The notes under the pieces: generated by a model | What the model was told of the DNA's origin: nothing | The model's database searches: none | Seen by the model: only the letters and a program-made list of their open reading frames with translations | Assembly (NCBI GenBank): GCA_014905825.1 | Contig: JACGCN010000019.1 | Span: forward strand, 744,001-808,000 | DNA length: 64,000 bases | Direction of reading: 5' to 3' | Source: Lyophyllum atratum | Lineage: Eukaryota; Basidiomycota; Agaricomycetes; Agaricales; Lyophyllaceae | Position numbers and translations under genes: made by a program | Part shown: one piece after another, positions 45,964-58,096 of the stretch | How positions within the stretch are numbered: position 1 is the stretch's first letter | How the letters are laid out: every line of letters starts with the position of its first letter

Positions 45964-48900
45964 TCAAGCAACGCGCGACATCCTCCTCGAGGTCGTCTTA
46001 CCAGGCACAATCGCTTTATACGCACGTCGCATCAGCCCAACAGTAGTGTTCCCGTCCTCCTTCAACACCGTATGCCCATCCGCGCCAGGACCAGGCGAGT
46101 GGCGCCCAACAACCCCAAGCTCATCCACAGAAACCGTCCTCCTCTGGTCCTCACTCGACACCGGCGGAGGCATAGGCCTGCGCGTCGAATGGAACACGCG
46201 GTGACTATCCGACTTGGGGCCGGGCGGAAGCGTACTAGACACCGGGCCCACATTATCCGACTGGTACCCCTTCCCGAGGCGCTTCACGCCCGAGGTCGCC
46301 ATAAGGAAGCGATCATAGACACCTTCCACGCGTCGTTGGCTAGGTGTATCAGGCGCCTGCATGCTCAGAGCGCTGGGCTTCCGTGAGGGATAGGGCTCGA
46401 CGTGGAACGGGGACGACGTCAAGTCGTTGAAAGAAGCAGAACCATGGACGATCGATATGTCTTGCATATCCATATCTTCCTCGCGCGACCGCGGGGTCAG
46501 TGGTGGTGCAATGAATAAGCTGCTATCCAACACCTGCGAAAGGCGATGGGCAGAAGCCGGTAACTCCGCTGAAAAACAAGTGCGTGAGTACTTCGCGCAA
46601 CAGGCAGTCAGGCAGTCAGGAGCTAGCTCACGCTTATTCAGCTCCGCCTCGAGCATCGAGACAGGCGCGATGTGTAATTGGAACAACTTCAAGTTCCCAT
46701 GCGACTTGCTCTTCTCCCTACGCTTCGAGGGCGAGCCAGACTCAACATCCAGGCTCAGCGGGGTCTGCGGCGCCTTCTCCGGCGAGCATATCGACACCGT
46801 AGCCCTGCGTTTTCGCGAGGGAGTGGTGTGGATCTCCAAGAGTGGCAATTGACTACGGTCCGCAGACGTGTCGTCAGCAGTGGCGTAGGCGCCGGTGGCA
46901 TTGGATAGGTCCAAGGCACTTTGGTCGTTCTCGTGGGCGAAGATCTGGCTCGCGGCGAGGGCCTTTCGGGGTAGTCGAGATGATCGGTTGGTACGGCTGT
47001 GGGAGCGAGAGAGAGGAGCAACAGGCAGAGAGGGAAGGGTTGTCAGCTCATGCGTCGATGAAGATGCAAACGTCTGTCGCGCATCCTCAACGACCTCTGT
47101 AAGGAAAAAGAACATCAATGAGTCATGAGGGGAAAACCAGAACCTGCACAACGTACTCTCAACATTGCGCATCCAGATAGTCATCCGGTCCATTCTAGCA
47201 TCAGCAGCGACACGTTCATCATGGGCTGCGTGTCGCACTGAAGGGAGACCTGAAGGGGCTAGTAGAGGTCGGACTACTTTGAGCATGGTGTACCATAGTT
47301 TCGCGAGTGGACTGACCGTTATGGAGTAGGATGTCGTCTTCCCAGGACGCGTCATTACTCTTTCCTCGTGTCGCTGCTTCATCTTCGGGGTCGACAGTCA
47401 ATGTCAACGCAGGCGTTGATCGGCCTGCCCCTTGCGCAATAGCAGAGGACTTGTACAACCTCACGGTTTTATCTACACGAGCCAAATAAGAGTCCGCGAA
47501 ACCCCAGAAAGAGAGAAGAGACACACCAATAGATTTGCGAATGTTGTGCCTGAAGATGTTGATACTAGAGTCGTTGATTGACGACCTGCGCGGGACTTCC
47601 GAGGATCCTACAAGTTTGTCAGTGCCTTCGACCGTTAATGCGGGAGAGACAAGTTTACCTGTAGTAGTAAAGGACGATGCGACAGGCGACGTCAGCGGCG
47701 TTGGCACCAGAGATACACGGCGGTTCTCCTTGCTGAACTCCCGTGCCGGTTCCTTCTCCTTCTCCTCCTTCTCCTGCTCAACCTTCTCATCCCTTTCCCG
47801 TTCCATCTCCTCCAACCTCTCCCTCTCCCTCATCCTCTCCCTCTCTCTCTCCCACTCTCTCACACGATCCCTCACAGGGTCCTTCTTCCCCTTCACCGAC
47901 GTTTCTCTCACATTCGCATCCACGTTCTCCGTGTTCCTATTCCGCGTGAGGTCACCCAACACGCGGCCTCTGCGCACGTCCTTCACCAGGTCAGCCGAAG
48001 GCTTCGGCACCACCCGCGACGCGGGCACATTCTCGCGGCCGGAAATGTTGCCGAGGGGTTTGCGCGAAGTGGAGGCAGCGAAGGCGTTAAATGTCCTGAT
48101 GTTCTCCTTGCCTGCAGCAGACGAGAATGGCGAGCTTGGCGGCGATGCCTTGACAGGTGACAAGTCCATAGGCGGGGCGCGCTTTCGTGGTTGCACTAGG
48201 AAAAAGAATGGATTCAGCCTGTCTTCTCATGTACGCCTCATGGAAGCTCTAGGACGTACATTTAGCGGAGGCGACTCTGGGTTGTGACTTGGCCCGGGTC
48301 AGTTGAGGTAGCTGAATATTCTCCTTCGATGGCTTCGGAAGAGGTTCGAGCCCTGGTGGACTCTCAGGAAGGTCGTCATCGATTATGCACGGCCGCGAGG
48401 TATTCATCAGTTTCGACATATCCTTCTCAAACACGATGGACGATGTATAGCTTGAGGATCGTCCTAGGTGATGTGTTAGCGCAAGTCATTGGACCCAAGC
48501 ACGCGACTTACTATGCGTGGTCGAGTCCTTCCGGTACGCCCAGTAGGGATCGTTCATCGCCTGTGTCGCAGTGCATCGGAGATCGGCGTTAGGCGCGACC
48601 ATCCGTCGCAACATCCGCTCCATGCCTGGCGACATCTTCCATTCACCAACCCACTTGCCCCGGAGCTATACGGGGGGTAAGTAACTCGCATCGAAACGTA
48701 GAACAAGACGAGAAAACACACCGTCCGGGACCAGTACTTCTCCAAGTCTTCTTTGGTGGTAAATTGTTCGCCGTCAGAGTGTTCGAACGGTGTCCTTCCA
48801 ACGAGGATTTCGAAGAACGTCACACCAAGGGACCAGATGTCTGACTTGCGGGTATCATGGGGCAGGCCTCGCGCACGCTCCGGTGATAGATACTATAGTA

Positions 48901-49870
48901 CGCAGGGTTGGTGCCGATCAACAGATTGGGATTCGTTGTCTTACCTCTGGAGTGCCGTACGAGAGGTTGCTATGGAAGGCTGTTGTTGATTTGACGTCGT
49001 ACTTCTCTGCGAAACCAAAATCAACAAGAACCGGGATGTTCTTGGAGGAGAGAAGGATGTTTGCAGGCCTGGACACTGTGTTAAGCAAAGGGATATGTAT
49101 GTGCCGGAGGGGACATACTTGATGTCATTGTGCACGACGCCTCGCCTGTGCAGGAATTCTACACCGGAGAGGAGAAATCGAAACCACCCACGGGCTTTGA
49201 TCTCGTCCACTTCCACTGGAACGAGGGTAGGTAGGTAAGCCCTGTTGTGAATAAATTTGATCAGTAACGTGTGACATAAGGGGGAGTCGGCAAACACGAG
49301 TGAGACGAGTGGATTTACGCGTCGAGTGGCGCAACATACTCTCTGCACACCCTTAGGAGTGAAAGAAAGACACCTACATCGTGATCAACGCGTAAGAAGG
49401 GGTGATGATAAACGAATGGAAGGGAATAATGGAGGGGTGAGGATCAGATTTAAAAGTCCTGACAATCTTCATCTCGTTCCATCTAAAAAGTACATGCGTC
49501 AACTGGCTCATTCGACGCAGAAGGTATCATAGGACGGACAGTGATCGGACGCGCGCAGCGGTGGTTGATGTCTTTGAACGATGAACCAACTTGACGGCAA
49601 GTTTCTGGTCTGGGACGTTTGCCAGGCCGTCTGCACCAGGGGAGCTCGTGCTTGGTTTGGGACGGCACAGCCAGACGCTACCCCAATTGCCAAAGCCGAT
49701 CTGACAAAGGGAAGCAAAGTGCGGGCAATTAATTTAGGCTGTAAACTAGAATGACAGTGAATAAAGCATGCCTCTTCGATGAAAGTGAGCCTGTCGGACA
49801 GGACTTGGTCGGAGAGGGAGAATATGTCAGTAGATTCGGATGGTGGGGTAGGCGGCTTGAGGGGGTCCAT
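45964..49870 (-). CDS. Ser/Thr protein kinase with long disordered tail and HND catalytic loop
   Basis: The start at 49870 gives [22 protein letters not shown] intron (49701-49771) leads into the Gly loop, making [16 protein letters not shown]. The ATP-binding Lys lies in [11 protein letters not shown]. The catalytic loop is [14 protein letters not shown]: Asn replaces the Arg of the usual HRD. The activation segment starts [12 protein letters not shown], and YGTPEYLSPE and [20 protein letters not shown] follow. After the kinase domain, a tail of several hundred residues contains NENVDA-like charged stretches, a Glu/Arg repeat coiled-coil (about 47760-47880), and Ser/Pro-rich segments to the stop at 45964. 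Motifs do not settle the subfamily; a cell-cycle or polarity role would fit the long tail, but this is speculation. About nine introns. Confidence 0.78.
49701..49771 (-). other. GC-AG intron in the kinase gene
   Basis: A 71-nt intron. On the minus strand the donor is GAAGAG|GCATGC and the acceptor is TTGTCAG|ATCGGC. No in-phase GT donor nearby gives the conserved Gly loop. Confidence 0.7.
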
Positions 49871-50635
49871 GGCTACAAGTACAGACGCAGAGAACAAGAG
49901 ACTTGCTCTGTTCAATTGATGCCGCTTTCTTGAACACTGACAAAATAAAGGTAAATAACACGACTCCCGTGAGAAAGACGCGTCGCGTAGTATCAGACTG
50001 TCACAGTTTCGATCCTCGTCGTCAAGCACGTCCAACTCTGAGGGACTTCGTGACTTGTTTGAATTCAATGGCCGTGCTTGATACTGGTAGTAGTACATCT
50101 CTGGCTTGTAGACTTTACTTCTAGTTACTGACGTCATCCTCCTTCTCCTCCTCCCCCACTGTATGCAATAGTGTCGTATTCACAGCTTCGATTCCCTACT
50201 GTTTGAAGACAGGAACGACGAGGTCCTCTCCTGTCACCATGCTACGGCACGACGGTGATGCTCCGCCCGACATCGAACCGGATATGTGCTCATAACAGTC
50301 ACGTGCTTTACGAACATGTCAGACGCGAACGTTTGTGGCATGTGGAACCAAGACGTTGGGGCAACGAAGCAAAACGAATGCTCTCCTTGCCATGGAGGAG
50401 GTTTGACTCAGGGCCGTTAAACAGCGGGCACAATGAACGCAGTAGCAATATATAGACATACGCGGAGAATAACACAGGAGGGAGTTATTGGTAAAGTTGA
50501 AGAACAACGTCACTCGAACAGTCGAACCTTCGAACCCGGTCTGCCCCATAAACCGAGAAGTTCTCACGGTGCTCGCCTCATATTTGGTTGTTGACGACAC
50601 ATTGAACGCGCCAACGCTTTTTCATACAAACCATC
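49871..50635. other. Divergent intergenic region, kinase and porin promoters
   Basis: About 765 bp between the start codons of the minus-strand kinase and the plus-strand porin. A minus-strand tRNA T-arm-like string (GGGTTCGAAGG) near 50530 lacks the rest of a tRNA. No gene seen. Confidence 0.5.
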
Positions 50636-51783
50636 ATGTCTCTCCCCCAGCCCGTTCCCCCCTCCTGGAAGGTCAGTCGTCTTCAACAGATTACCTACCC
50701 TCTGCTCACCCTTGCCCCTACAGGATCTCGGAAAGTCGTCCAACGACCTTCTCGGCAAGGACTACCCCTTCCAGGGATTTGCCCTTGAGGTCAAGACCAA
50801 CACTCCCTCTGGTGTCTCTTTCAAGGTCGGCGGCAACCGCGCCGCCACCTCCGACGTCATCCATGGTGATATCGAGGCCAAATGGGCAAACCGCAAACAG
50901 GGCCTCACCGTCACCCAGACATGGACCACTGCCAACATCCTCCGTAGTCAGGTGGAGCTCGAGAACCAGATTGCCCAGGGTCTCAAGCTCGACATTGCAA
51001 CCTCCCTGTCTCCCGAGAAGAACACTAAGACTGCTCTCCTAAACGCCATCTACAAGCAGTCCGGTGTCCACACCCGTGGTGCCCTTGACCTCTTCAAGGC
51101 AAGACTTTACCTCACCCTTGCAGAGACAGGTGTTTGACAAGTATCTCACAATAGGGCCCTACTTTCACTGCTGACACTGTTATTGGCCGTGACGGATTCC
51201 TCGTCGGTGCTGAGGCTGCTTACAACGTCACGGAGGGCAACGTCACCCGCTACGCTGCTGCCGTCGGCTACAACGCCCCTGAATACGCCATCACTCTTCA
51301 CGGTCTCAACAACTTGAAGACTTTCAGCGCAAGCTACTACCACCGCGTCAGCGCTGACGTCGAGGCTGGCGCCAAGGCCATCTATGACTCCAAATCCACC
51401 CATGGTGGTGTTGCTCTCGAAGTTGGTGCCAAGGCGTGAGTTCCAGTAGTGTCCAATAACACGTTCGCCTCTGACGATCTTCCGTTCCGTAGTTACCTCG
51501 ACACCGCTGCCTTCGTCAAGGCTAAGATCAACAACTCTGGTGTTATTGCTCTCGGTCCGTCTCCATGTGATATTTATATGTTCCGTCATTTACCGTCGCT
51601 ATAGGTTACACTCAGTCCCTGCGCCCCGGTGTCAAGGCCGCCTTCGGTCTTGCTCTGGACACCCAGAAGCTGAACGACGTGTCCCCTGTTGGTGCTTCCC
51701 ACAAGGTAATTTCAACATCAATCACGCCATACAAACCATTGATCCTGTCATAGGTTGGCCTCAGCCTGACCTTCGACTCATGA
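50636..51783 (+). CDS. POR1: Mitochondrial outer-membrane porin (VDAC)
   Basis: Beta-barrel channel for metabolites across the mitochondrial outer membrane. The start at 50636 gives MSLPQPVPPSWK; after the first intron DLGKSSNDLLGKDYPFQGF follows, the conserved N-terminal helix and first strand. Alternating strands follow (TNTPSGVSFKVGGNRA, GDIEAKWANRKQGLTVTQTW), then DLFK|GPTFTADTVIGRDGFL across a GC-AG intron (51099-51154). The VDAC eukaryotic-porin signature region includes YNAPEYAITLHGLNNLKTFS and HRVSADVEAGAKAIYDSKS. The C-terminal strand ends HKVGLSLTFDS with stop at 51783. Length (about 290 residues) is normal. The symbol is by homology. Confidence 0.93.
51099..51154 (+). other. GC-AG intron in the porin gene
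   Basis: Donor TTCAAG|GCAAGA, close to the GC-AG consensus, and acceptor ACAATAG|GGCCCT, 56 bp. Splicing gives DLFK-GPTFTAD, as expected for VDAC; unspliced sequence hits a stop. Confidence 0.85.
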
Positions 51784-51959
51784 AGAGGATGGGCTTACCG
51801 TATGAAAGTAGCTTTACGCTAAATTTAATGAAAACACGCTTTCACGATTTACGATGCAGAACTTGAGACGTGGCTTCCTGAGAGTTTATGTAGGAAGAAC
51901 TTGTGTGACCCTGAGGCGCCTATAAATACAATTTGTCTCCCTTGGTGTAAACGATATCA

Positions 51960-53161
51960 ATGTCTCGATCGGCGTCTCCCCCGCCCTTGAAGCGTGCTCG
52001 TCTTACTCAGTCACCACCCACTCAACGACATAACCCAAACGGCGCCAACGGGCACATGTCTGCTAACCTGCCCCCGCTCTCCTTGTCGATTTTGGGCGTC
52101 GAGCCTCTCGATGAATTCATCAAGGAAATTGCGGATTTCATTCACCATATGATAGTGACTCGGCCAAGAGAGCAGGACGGTAGTTTCGTGGTTGGAAATG
52201 TGGAGGTCGAGGCGAAGATTGGGGTGCTTCGGGATAAATCTACCAGCCAGAGGATAATGCTCCCCGTTCTCGTGGAAAGCAGTACGCCTAGGCCACTACT
52301 GATCTCCTTTCCCTCCGCTAACGCAATGAACTAGTATTAGTGCCCGATAGCATCGACTGCCGCTTCGAGTCCAATATGACAGTCGTAAGTCCCCCCCCCC
52401 TCGACCCTTCTCCCCCATCCCGAAATACACACACCTCCCAGGCCCAGCACAAGCACTACAACAGCCTCCTCAACAACCTCAAAAACGCCTCCACGCAGCC
52501 CACGCACCCCGCCAGCCCGCTCGGGTACAGCCACCTCCACCTCGTCGACTCCTTCTACCCGTCCGAGAACCCGCACGACCGCGACAAGATCCGCGTGACG
52601 CGCGACGAGAAGACCGGGAGCGTCATCGCGTGCATGCGCAAGATCCGCCTTGGGGATCTGAATATTTACAGCCCGAGGCGCGCGGCGGACTGGCGCATCA
52701 GCGTTAACCTCGAGGTTCCAGGTGCGTCTCCCTCTACATTCTCACCATGTGTATTGCAGTCGAACAGGAACCTCGGCGCGCCAGTGTCCCACCCGCTCGG
52801 GAGCCCGACGCACACGCGAAAAAAGGATCGCATGAGCTACTCGCACGAAGAGTTCATCATCGACCTCACCCAAGTCACATCCACCATGTCCCCCGCCGCC
52901 CCCGTGCGTCCCCACTCCCCACTCCCTCCTTCCTCCCGCACCCCGGGACTGCTAACCCGCTCCGTTCCCCAGCCGCAAGTCCTACACGAACTCGAGGTCG
53001 AGATCGCGCGCTCCGAGATCCTGCTGGCGACGGTCGCGACGCGCGGGGACATCAACGTCTCGGAACACGAACGCAGTGCCTTTGACGAGCTCATCCGCGC
53101 ATTCGTGAATAACGCGCGGATTCTCGTGCGGAATGCCGCCAATGTCGAGGGATGGAAGTGA
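51960..53161 (+). CDS. CET1: mRNA 5'-triphosphatase, capping enzyme beta subunit
   Basis: Removes the gamma-phosphate from nascent mRNA before capping. It is a tunnel-fold metal-dependent enzyme of fungi, unrelated to the animal enzyme. The start at 51960 gives MSRSASPPPLKRARLTQSPP. Signature motifs: VEVEAKIGVL (the Glu-x-Glu metal motif), CRFESNM, the Arg/Lys-rich strand KTGSVIACMRKIRLGDLN, RRAADWRISVNLE, and, after an intron, RKKDRMSYSHEEFIIDLTQV. The next exon carries the second metal-binding Glu pair in LHELEVEIAR. The stop is at 53161. At least four introns. It lies 176 bp downstream of the porin on the same strand. Confidence 0.92.
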
Positions 53162-53452
53162 TATGGGCGTGTATATATGTCACAAGCTGAGGCTGGATTT
53201 TCCTCAGCGAGACTCGGGAGCTCTGTATTTATGCGCATTTTGTATACTTATGATATCTTCGTGATTCATGGCCTCCGTCGCGGTGCTTATCGATACAGGA
53301 TGGTATGTAGGAGGTGATAGTTTAGGACGAGGCAGCAGTAATAGTGGTAGTGTAGGGTATGTGGTTAGCTGTATGCCTGCACGTGAAGGGAGAAAAAGGG
53401 AAAAGGGAATGAGACGGAGACAATGTCCTCATGGGGTCCCTCCAATTAAGCA

Positions 53453-55144
53453 TCACAGCCCAACGACCTCGACCAAATCACCGTCTTCCAAATCAGCCTC
53501 CGAAATCTCCACATCGTTCCCCATCTTGTCACCATCGACACAAAGCCTCGGGTCCTTCTCCGCGACTACAGCCTTCTTCCCTCTCTTCGCCGCCTTCTTC
53601 GGGGCAGCCCGACCTCCATCCGCGGCAAACACACCGGGATACTGCTCCGCAACGCCGGCCTTCTTTAGGAAGGCTTTCACGATGGCACCGCACTTTGTCG
53701 TCGGGCGTACGGTCAACGTGATATCCTTGGCGGATATCGTGGAACGGAGGATGAGCTTGAAGGTCTCGCCCTCCGCGTCGGACTCCGCATCCTGCTGCTC
53801 CTGCGACGGTGACGGGGCCTCTGTGTCGGAGGACGCATCAGGCGCGGGGGTCGCAGCGTCGAATGTGGACAGGGTGTGGGAGGCAGCGACCGGGTTCGCG
53901 CGGATGTATTCGTATGTGATCTTGTCGCAGGCAACTGAGAGCGGATACATGGGTCAGTGTCCTGTTCGTAAGAGGCGAGGAGAAAGGACGCACCAAGGTC
54001 GGCTTCACCCCATATCCGCAGCGCCATGGGCGTGACGCTGGAGTATATGCGCTTGCCATTGTAACTCATGATCAAGTTATCCGAAAGGATGGCCGCTTCT
54101 TCGGCCGTCGCTTCAAACAGATCACGGAAGTTGTCGTCCTGCCATATGCGTAACTAAGCCTGATTTGAAACTCGAAAGCTGTTGACGAAACATACCCTGT
54201 TCATCTTGAACACCCAGACGTCCTCCTTCCCAGACGTGTCCAGGGGATGCGGTTGCCACTTCACCGCCAGCTGGACGGTCTCAGCACCTTCTGTTACAAA
54301 CGAGGACGCATAGGGCACTTGTGGCTGTGGTCTCGCGGCCACCGCCTTGGCCAGCTTGGCCAACTCAGGATTCGAGAATACTGCATCATTCGAATCATCT
54401 TCGTCGCGCTGTGTGGGCGAGGCAGGTCGCGGAGCTGTGTTTAGTGTTTGCCTGAGATTGGTGGTTAGCCGCGTGCTCGGGTAGATATATGCGGACATAC
54501 TGGACGAGGGCACGCGCGTGCTGGACTTGGTATTTGTCCAGCGCTGGGGGCGGTGTTAGCGACCGCGACCGTGTACGCTGACGTTTGCGCTTGGAAGCTT
54601 GGGAGTTTCGAGGTGTTGTAGTGGTTCCGACATATTCAATGCCGTCGTCCGAGTCGTCGGTGAGCTCAGTAGAGAGCATGCTGGGAATCAGACATTAGCT
54701 CCATGCGGAAAAGTATTAAACGCGCCGCGCAACCTAGAGGTCTACATACCGGAAGGCTTTTTGAGGATTTGCTTGCCATGATGTTGTGTCGTCTTTCCGC
54801 TTTGGCTTCCGACGGCGCTTGGGAGTCGCGTTATCCTCGTCGCTATCACTATCCACATGCACGACCGTGGTTTCTGTAACCTTTGTCAGACACAAGGAAA
54901 TAGCAATTACTGGTTGGTACGCACCCTTGGTCATTTTCTCCAGGTGCCCCCATGCCTGAACCGTCCTCTTTCGGTTTCGCATAAACATCTCATCATTGTC
55001 CACAACTTCCTGGACTGGCTTGAACGGACTCGACTGCGAGACAGTCGACGAAGACGACCCCGGTATAATCTCTTGCACCGAGGGCGCTGCCTGTACTTTC
55101 TGGCGGGGTCGTGGTCGTGGACGCGGTCTTGTAGAATCAGACAT
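53453..55144 (-). CDS. Rad60/Esc2/NIP45 family protein with SUMO-like domains
   Basis: Genome-stability factor that works with the SUMO pathway and Smc5/6. The start at 55144 gives MSDSTRPRPRPRPRQKVQ. The N-terminal half is polar and acidic, with SUMO-interaction-like segments (VVHVDSDSDEDN, and DDSDDGIEYVG). SUMO-like domain 1 covers ETVQLAVKWQPHPLD to DNLIMSYNGKRIYS. SUMO-like domain 2 runs from ETFKLILRSTISAKDITLTV to the C terminus (MGNDVEISEADLEDGDLVEV), stop at 53453. In place of the usual short link, domain 2 has a Lys-rich insert (APKKAAKRGKKA). About five introns. It converges on CET1 (291 bp between stops) and is divergent from the splicing-factor gene. Confidence 0.85.
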
Positions 55145-55233
55145 CTCGTGAACGCTTAAGGCAGGTCAAGATGCGTGGGAAACTTGGAAATTGCGGCAAG
55201 TCATTCAAAAGTCACGTGGTCCCATTCCTCAAA
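55145..55233. promoter_or_regulatory. Short shared promoter of the Rad60-like and GCFC genes
   Basis: Only 89 bp separate the start codons if GCFC starts at 55234; an upstream in-frame ATG at 55171 would cut this to 26 bp. Transcripts must overlap or have very short leaders. Confidence 0.5.
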
Positions 55234-58096
55234 ATGGACTCGACACCGCCGGTCATCTTCAAGCGCACAAAGGCAAAGTCTGCTCAGCGAACTCGCCAGG
55301 GCTCTCCAGAAAATGGCGCAGAAGGCATTGCAGACGCCACGGTCGCCGACTCTCCGAGCACTTTGGCCACGAAACTGAAGAACAAGGTCAAACGCGCCAA
55401 ACCCAAGTCACGACTCAGCTTTGGCGGCAACGACGACGAGGTTTGCGTTCTTAATGCTCTTGAAAAGTCTGTGCTAATGTTTTGTTTGGTGAAGGAGGGT
55501 GGCGGCGAGGTTTTCCAGGTCAAAAAGTCGAACTTGAGCCGGAAACTTGCCTTAGGGACACATCCAGCGTCAGTCTTACAATCCCTTCGATTATACCAGG
55601 ATGCAGGCTCATTCATCATCTGTAGGAGTGTGCCGCTTAACTTAGAGCAGGCTACTATCTCTCCCAACCGCGGCCCCACCTATGATCAAGCCTACCTCAA
55701 AGAATTGAAAGCTAGCACGCCAAGCTCACGGCCTCCTCCCGTGTCAGATGCGTATGACGCAGATATGTCCATGGATGTCGAGGAAGTGTCGATGATGGCC
55801 GTAAACACCACGGATTCCTTCTGTAAGCTACATTCTGTGCATTCGCATATCCAATCCTTATCAAATCAACCAGCCGAAGCCATCATTCCAACAGAGTCAT
55901 CAATAAAGGTGGCAAAGGAGCGTCGGGAACGCCTACGGAAAACCGGCGTTACTGGAGAAGAAGAATTCATTTCGTTATCGGTGGTTCGTAAGAGCGATGA
56001 ATACCAAGGCCCTCATCCAGAAAGCCGTTTGATGCGAGAGGAGGACGAACTTGGCGAGGGCGATGATGGTGCGTCCAATTTTCTAAAACTCTGTGCACAC
56101 GGGTCAATGGAACAATCTTTCAGAATTTTCGGAATATACCAGCGCCCAAGACAGGATCGCATTGGGCAAAAAGTCGCGCAAGGTGGAGGCTAGTAAACGT
56201 CGGGATGCCATGAAAGAGATGATTGAAGACGTGTCCGCACTTTCTTACATACTTCCTCTGCGTTTACTGACCTATAATGACAGTGAAGAAGATGACGAAG
56301 AATCTGCTGAATGGATGGAGGAGCAGCTTCGTCGTGGCGGGCACCTTGGCGTGTCTTCTCGGCCCTCCACACCGCCTGTCAAGCAAACATATAAACCGGC
56401 TCCTAGTAAGGCATACCCTCTTTCTTCGTGCCGTACTCTGTTCTGAAAAAGTCACCAGTTCCCGCGGCAACATCCATACCCACTTTGGGTCCTTCGATGG
56501 CGCGTCTCACGGAGCAATTGACCCTCCTGACAACCTCGCATGCCAAGAACACGGCTGCCATGAACAACCTTGCTAAAGAACGGGCTGAAGTGGCTGACAG
56601 AGAGGCAGAAATGAGAGACATGGTGGGCCGAGCTGAGGATAAGAGAGCCTGGTTCGAAAGCTTTAAAGACTGGCTAGAAGGCGTTGCTGGATTCCTAGAT
56701 GAAAAGGTGCGCCTCCTCCTCCTCTAAATGCCATTTCCTGGCAACTGATTACCCGCAGTATCCTTTGCTAGAAACGCTCGAGGAGGAACACATATCCCTC
56801 CTTCAGGAACGCTCCAAACTAATCAGCAACCGACGCCGCTTGGAAGACGAAGACGATCTATCAGTCATCTTCGGCGCACTCCCCATAACACCTCCAACAG
56901 AGCCAGACGTCGAAGAAACAGACGAACTTGGGCGGACGGTCCCGAAGCCCAGCCAAGCCGTTATGAAACGTGAACGCCGCGAGGCAAGACTCCGACGGCG
57001 TCAACTGCGTCTCCAACAGAAGCCCAAGACGGAGGAGGAGGAAGGCTATTCGACGGATTCATCCCTTCCACAGCACGATCAATCAGACTATATCTCGGCG
57101 CTGAAGTCTCTGGCAACGCGGACGAAGGACGTGTTAGCCGATGTGCGAGCTGCCGAGTTTATCGATCCTGGCAAGGGACGTTGGAGTGTCTGGAGAGAGA
57201 AGTATGCGGAAAGCTATGTTGGGGCATGGGGTGGGCTCGGTGTTGTGAGTGTCTGGGAGTTCTGGGTGAGGCTGGAAACAGTTGGCTGGGACTGCATCGA
57301 GGTATGGCATACGATATTATTTGCTTATATCAATAGCCGCTGATTCGTCATGTGTAGGACCCGCGAAGTCTGGACAGCTTCAAGTGGTACAATGGCCTTT
57401 ATGCATATTCGCGGCCTGGCGATGGGGAACTCGGTGAAAATGAGCTAGGACCAGACGGTGACCTCGTGGCGTCGATGATCTCTACCGCCGTCATTCCAAG
57501 GCTTTCAGCGATTATAGCGGGTGGTGCATTCGACCCGTACTCGGAAGTACATACCAGACGTGCTATTGACCTCGCTGAAGAGGTCGAAGCTAGCGTGGAG
57601 GAAGGAAACGTCAAACTTCAGGTATGGTCCATGCGATTACCTCTGATCCTGCTCATTTAATCATCCTTTCACTCAGACACTTTTGAAGTCAATTGTGACG
57701 ACCTACCAGACTACTGTTACCGACACCGAAGCTCTTCTGGCACAATTTAAAGCCGCCCGGAGGGGTGCACCGGGGTTCGATCCGGAAGCTATCCCAGCCC
57801 GAAGGCGATTCCTGGCCCGCCGTGTGAAGCTCTTGAGGAATTTGCTCCGCTGGAGAAAGCACACGGGAGAGCGGTACGGTGCTGGTGCTCTTGCCAAGAG
57901 GCTCGCAGAGAGTTGTCTGCTTGATGTTGCTGCGACTGGTTGGGAAGTCGGTGGCGAAGATATCGCGCGAACAGTGGGTGTTCCTGTGCCTTTCAATTGC
58001 CCGTTTATACTCATGACCCCATCTTTCTAGACGGCAACGATGCTCCCCGACGACCTCATACCGTACGAACTGAAGAGACGGCTCGGAATTCGATAA
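55234..58096 (+). CDS. GCFC/PAXBP1-type spliceosome disassembly or splicing factor
   Basis: Homologue of the GC-rich-sequence DNA-binding-factor-like proteins (PAXBP1/ILP1), which act with the lariat-release machinery. The start at 55234 gives MDSTPPVIFKRTKAKSAQRT. The N-terminal part is basic and polar (SRLSFGGNDDE, KKSNLSRKLALG). The middle has conserved short motifs (VAKERRERLRKTG, FISLSV, SRLMREEDE, AEWMEEQLRRGG). A long helical segment follows (LTEQLTLLTTSHAKNTAAMN to FLDEK). The GCFC domain includes FIDPGKGRWSVWREKY, AYVGAW-like SYVGAWGGLGVV, and IPRLSAIIAGGAFDPYS. The tail is basic, ending PYELKRRLGIR at 58096. About eleven introns. Confidence 0.85.

Noticed and set aside
45540..46025. 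Hydrophobic minus-strand open frame
   Set aside because: It arises from a long pyrimidine-rich strand, is low in complexity, overlaps the kinase's last exon and has no recognisable helix spacing or domain.
47535..48287. Plus-strand 250-codon Ser/Leu-rich frame
   Set aside because: It is the antisense shadow of the kinase's Glu/Arg-rich coiled-coil exon.
50510..50560. tRNA-like T-arm string on the minus strand
   Set aside because: The rest of a tRNA (acceptor stem, D and anticodon arms) is missing.
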